NCBI RefSeq assembly: GCF_002009425.1
Contig: NZ_CP019936.1
Location: 729,001-793,000 of the forward strand
Length of the DNA: 64,000 bases
Direction: 5' to 3'
Source of the DNA: Thiosocius teredinicola
Lineage (GTDB): Bacteria > Pseudomonadota > Gammaproteobacteria > Chromatiales > Chromatiaceae
This document shows, in pieces, positions 62,424-64,000 of this stretch; positions within the stretch are counted from its first letter, which is position 1, and every line of letters begins with the position of its first letter. The notes below the pieces were generated by a model. That model searched no databases and was not told the DNA's origin. It was given only the letters and a program-made list of their open reading frames with translations. The position numbers were made by a program, and so were the translations under genes.

Positions 62424-63692
62424 ATGACTTTCAATCGTAGACAGTTTCTGAAAACACTCGGTGCGGCGAGCGCGGCAATGACGCTGCCGACGACTGTGAA
62501 GGCCGCGGCGACGCCCCGCGTTGTCGTGCTCGGCGGTGGTTTTGCCGGCGCATCCGTCGCCAAGTATCTGCGTGCGTGGAGCGACAAGACCATCGAGGTG
62601 GTGATGGTTGATCCGAACGCGGCACACACCTCCTGCGTACTGAGCAACCTGGTACTCAACAACCGTATTTCACTCAACGAGCTGACGATTTCGTACTCCA
62701 GCTTGTCGTCGTTCTACGGTGTCAACGTCATGCGCGATCGCGCGGCGGAGATTGACGGCACCGGGAAGCGTGTCCGTCTGAACGATGCAGGCTGGATCGA
62801 CTACGATCACCTTGTGATCGCGACCGGCATCGACTTTGTCGACATCCCGGGCCTCGACTTCAATCTGACGCCACATGCCTGGGTTGCCGGTCCGCAAACC
62901 CAGTTGCTGGCATCGCAGGTCAGTTCACTTGGGCCGAGTTCGACCTTCATCATGACGATACCGCCGTCGCCCTATCGGTGCCCTCCAGGGCCCTACGAGC
63001 GCGCCTGCGTGGTGGCCGACATACTCAAGCGCAAGGGCTACAACAACGGCGACGCACGTGTTGTCGTGCTCGATGCCAATCCGTCGATCCAGGCAGAACG
63101 GCACACCTTCGAGCAGGTGTATAGCCAGCTGTACCGCAACATCATCGACTATGTTCCCAATGCCACGCTGAACGCCGTCGATTCGCAACAGCGCATTGTC
63201 GATACCAGCGCAGGCGAGTATCGGGGCGACGTCGTCAATGTGATCGCGCCGCAACAGGCGATGGGTTTCGTGCGTGAATCCGGGCTTACCGGAAGCGGGC
63301 TCTGGGCAGGCGTCGATCCGCTGAGCTATGCATCGACGCAATCCGGTTTCGATGGGGTCCATATCATCGGTGATACCCAGGCGACCGGTCAGCCGAAGTC
63401 TGCGCATATGGCCAATTCGCAGGCCAAGGTGTGTGCCGATGCCATCATCAGGATCATCAACGGCATTTCGGTGACCGCCCCCGAGCGTGTCGCAAATATC
63501 ACGACCAACTCGGCCTGCTATAGCCCGGTCAGTTACGATCAGGCGTCGTGGCTAACTGCCAATTTCTCGTACGATGAAACGAGTCGCCAGATGATGCTGA
63601 AGCATCTTGGTGAGGCGGAACGATGGAGCAAGGACAACTATGAGGAGATGTTCGCCTGGGCGAGCAATCTCTTCACCGACTCCTTCCATTGA
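62424..63692 (+). CDS. fccB: Flavoprotein subunit of flavocytochrome c sulfide dehydrogenase
   Basis: This subunit oxidises sulfide to polysulfide/sulfur with covalently bound FAD and passes electrons to FccA. The 422 residues include a Tat-type signal (NRRQFLKTLGAAS), FAD-binding VVVLGGGFAGASVAKYL, the FAD-attachment cysteine in HTSCVLSN (Cys71, or about 42 after signal removal), and the two redox cysteines in PYRCPPGPYERAC (Cys186) and NSACYSPVSYDQA (Cys365), all as in the Allochromatium enzyme. The second nucleotide-type domain and C-terminal fold are complete. A perfect terminator hairpin follows the stop. This makes FccAB a two-gene operon. Confidence 0.95.
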   Translation: MTFNRRQFLKTLGAASAAMTLPTTVKAAATPRVVVLGGGFAGASVAKYLRAWSDKTIEVVMVDPNAAHTSCVLSNLVLNNRISLNELTISYSSLSSFYGVNVMRDRAAEIDGTGKRVRLNDAGWIDYDHLVIATGIDFVDIPGLDFNLTPHAWVAGPQTQLLASQVSSLGPSSTFIMTIPPSPYRCPPGPYERACVVADILKRKGYNNGDARVVVLDANPSIQAERHTFEQVYSQLYRNIIDYVPNATLNAVDSQQRIVDTSAGEYRGDVVNVIAPQQAMGFVRESGLTGSGLWAGVDPLSYASTQSGFDGVHIIGDTQATGQPKSAHMANSQAKVCADAIIRIINGISVTAPERVANITTNSACYSPVSYDQASWLTANFSYDETSRQMMLKHLGEAERWSKDNYEEMFAWASNLFTDSFH

Positions 63693-63704
63693 TAAGGTAG
63701 GCAG

Positions 63705-63737
63705 GCAGACTGCGCAAGGCGTGCGCAGTCTGCTTTA
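63705..63737 (+). terminator. Terminator of fccAB, shared with the convergent gene
   Basis: A perfect 12-bp stem (GCAGACTGCGCA / TGCGCAGTCTGC, loop AGGCG) with a short TTTAT tail, 12 nt after the fccB stop and 12 nt from the stop of the oppositely oriented gene. Confidence 0.75.
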
Positions 63738-63748
63738 TAGCGAGAAGG

Positions 63749-64000
63749 TTACAGCGAACCCCAGGAGCTCTTGCGGCGACGTACGCGCAGGTGAGGCAGG
63801 ATCAGCCCGAGCAGTATGCCGCCGACGACGACACCGCCACCGATCAGGAACCAGTTCTGCGCGGTCTTGTTCTCGAGTTCGCGGTTCTGCTGTTTGATGT
63901 CTTCGACCTCGCGTGTCAGCGAGGCGACTTGTTTGCGCAGTTCATTGCGTTCGTTGGCAATCCGTACGGCGTTGCTCGAGGTGCGCTGCAGCGCAGTGAA
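63749..64000 (-). CDS. TIGR04211-type SH3 domain protein, C-terminal part only
   Basis: The frame reads in from the right edge, so only the last 83 residues are visible: a coiled-coil segment (NERNELRKQVASLTREVEDI), then a membrane anchor (NWFLIGGGVVVGGILLGLIL) and a basic end PHLRVRRRKSSWGSL. This end matches TIGR04211 proteins of gammaproteobacteria, which have an N-terminal bacterial SH3 domain in the periplasm, a coiled coil and a C-terminal anchor. The SH3 part lies outside the window, so the assignment rests on the C-terminus. Confidence 0.8.
   Translation of the reverse strand, partial: FTALQRTSSNAVRIANERNELRKQVASLTREVEDIKQQNRELENKTAQNWFLIGGGVVVGGILLGLILPHLRVRRRKSSWGSL

Noticed and set aside
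1-64000. tRNA or rRNA genes, CRISPR arrays, insertion sequences, prophage
   Set aside because: I found no cloverleaf-like segment in the gaps, no regularly spaced repeats and no transposase or integrase gene.

Overview
The window is 64 kb of GC-rich chromosome from a gammaproteobacterium, most likely a sulfur oxidiser of the Chromatiales/Sedimenticola kind. The evidence is a flavocytochrome c sulfide dehydrogenase pair (fccA-fccB) near the right edge, a DsrC/TusE-family protein, a SulP anion permease, an exosortase-type (PEP-CTERM/PrsT) module, a bifunctional-type argA, and a glycogen/pentose-phosphate storage block. Genes are densely packed and mostly in short operons. I see no rRNA, tRNA, CRISPR array, insertion sequence or phage gene.

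Layout, left to right. 1-3.1 kb: the end of a sensor histidine kinase abutting a REC-PAS-GGDEF-EAL protein. 3.4-6.6 kb: two small look-alike proteins, each with one membrane helix and a long coiled coil, directly ahead of minC-minD-minE. 6.6-10.6 kb (minus): a PEP-CTERM exported protein and the large TPR protein PrsT. 10.7-15.7 kb: glycine-zipper protein, patatin-like lipase, alanine racemase, TerC, AcuI-type reductase, and a DsrC-like protein lacking its terminal cysteine. 15.7-22.7 kb (minus): SulP permease, KefB-type antiporter, and a large membrane PAS-GGDEF-EAL protein. 22.8-26.8 kb: a DUF3299 lipoprotein with a small Cys-containing exported protein, divergent from feoA-feoB-feoC. 27-30.3 kb: an M1-type peptidase and a ChaN-PDZ protein, head to head with overlapping 5' ends.

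30.3-46.3 kb is the carbon-storage block. One minus-strand run, zwf-pgl-glk-glgC-GH57-malQ-glgB-glgA-glgP, has mostly overlapping or near-zero junctions, and pgi diverges from it. It covers glucose-1-P to ADP-glucose to glycogen, glycogen breakdown by GlgP/MalQ/GH57, phosphorylation of free glucose, and entry into the oxidative pentose phosphate pathway. 46.3-52.7 kb: an orphan GT61-type glycosyltransferase, then NhaD and an SLC13 permease with a divergent LysR regulator and two matching dyads between them. 53-56.5 kb: argA, argE and a protein resembling regulators of conjugative elements. 56.6-61.5 kb: transglutaminase-like protein, LysE exporter, O-methyltransferase, TetR regulator, ilvD. 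61.9-63.7 kb: fccA-fccB, followed by the C-terminus of an SH3/coiled-coil membrane protein cut by the window end.

Most genes are recognisable families. The least explained parts are the twin membrane coiled-coil proteins beside minCDE, the DsrC paralogue without CysA, the hypercharged tail on FccA, the conjugation-type regulator domain beside argE, and the overlapping divergent peptidase/ChaN starts.
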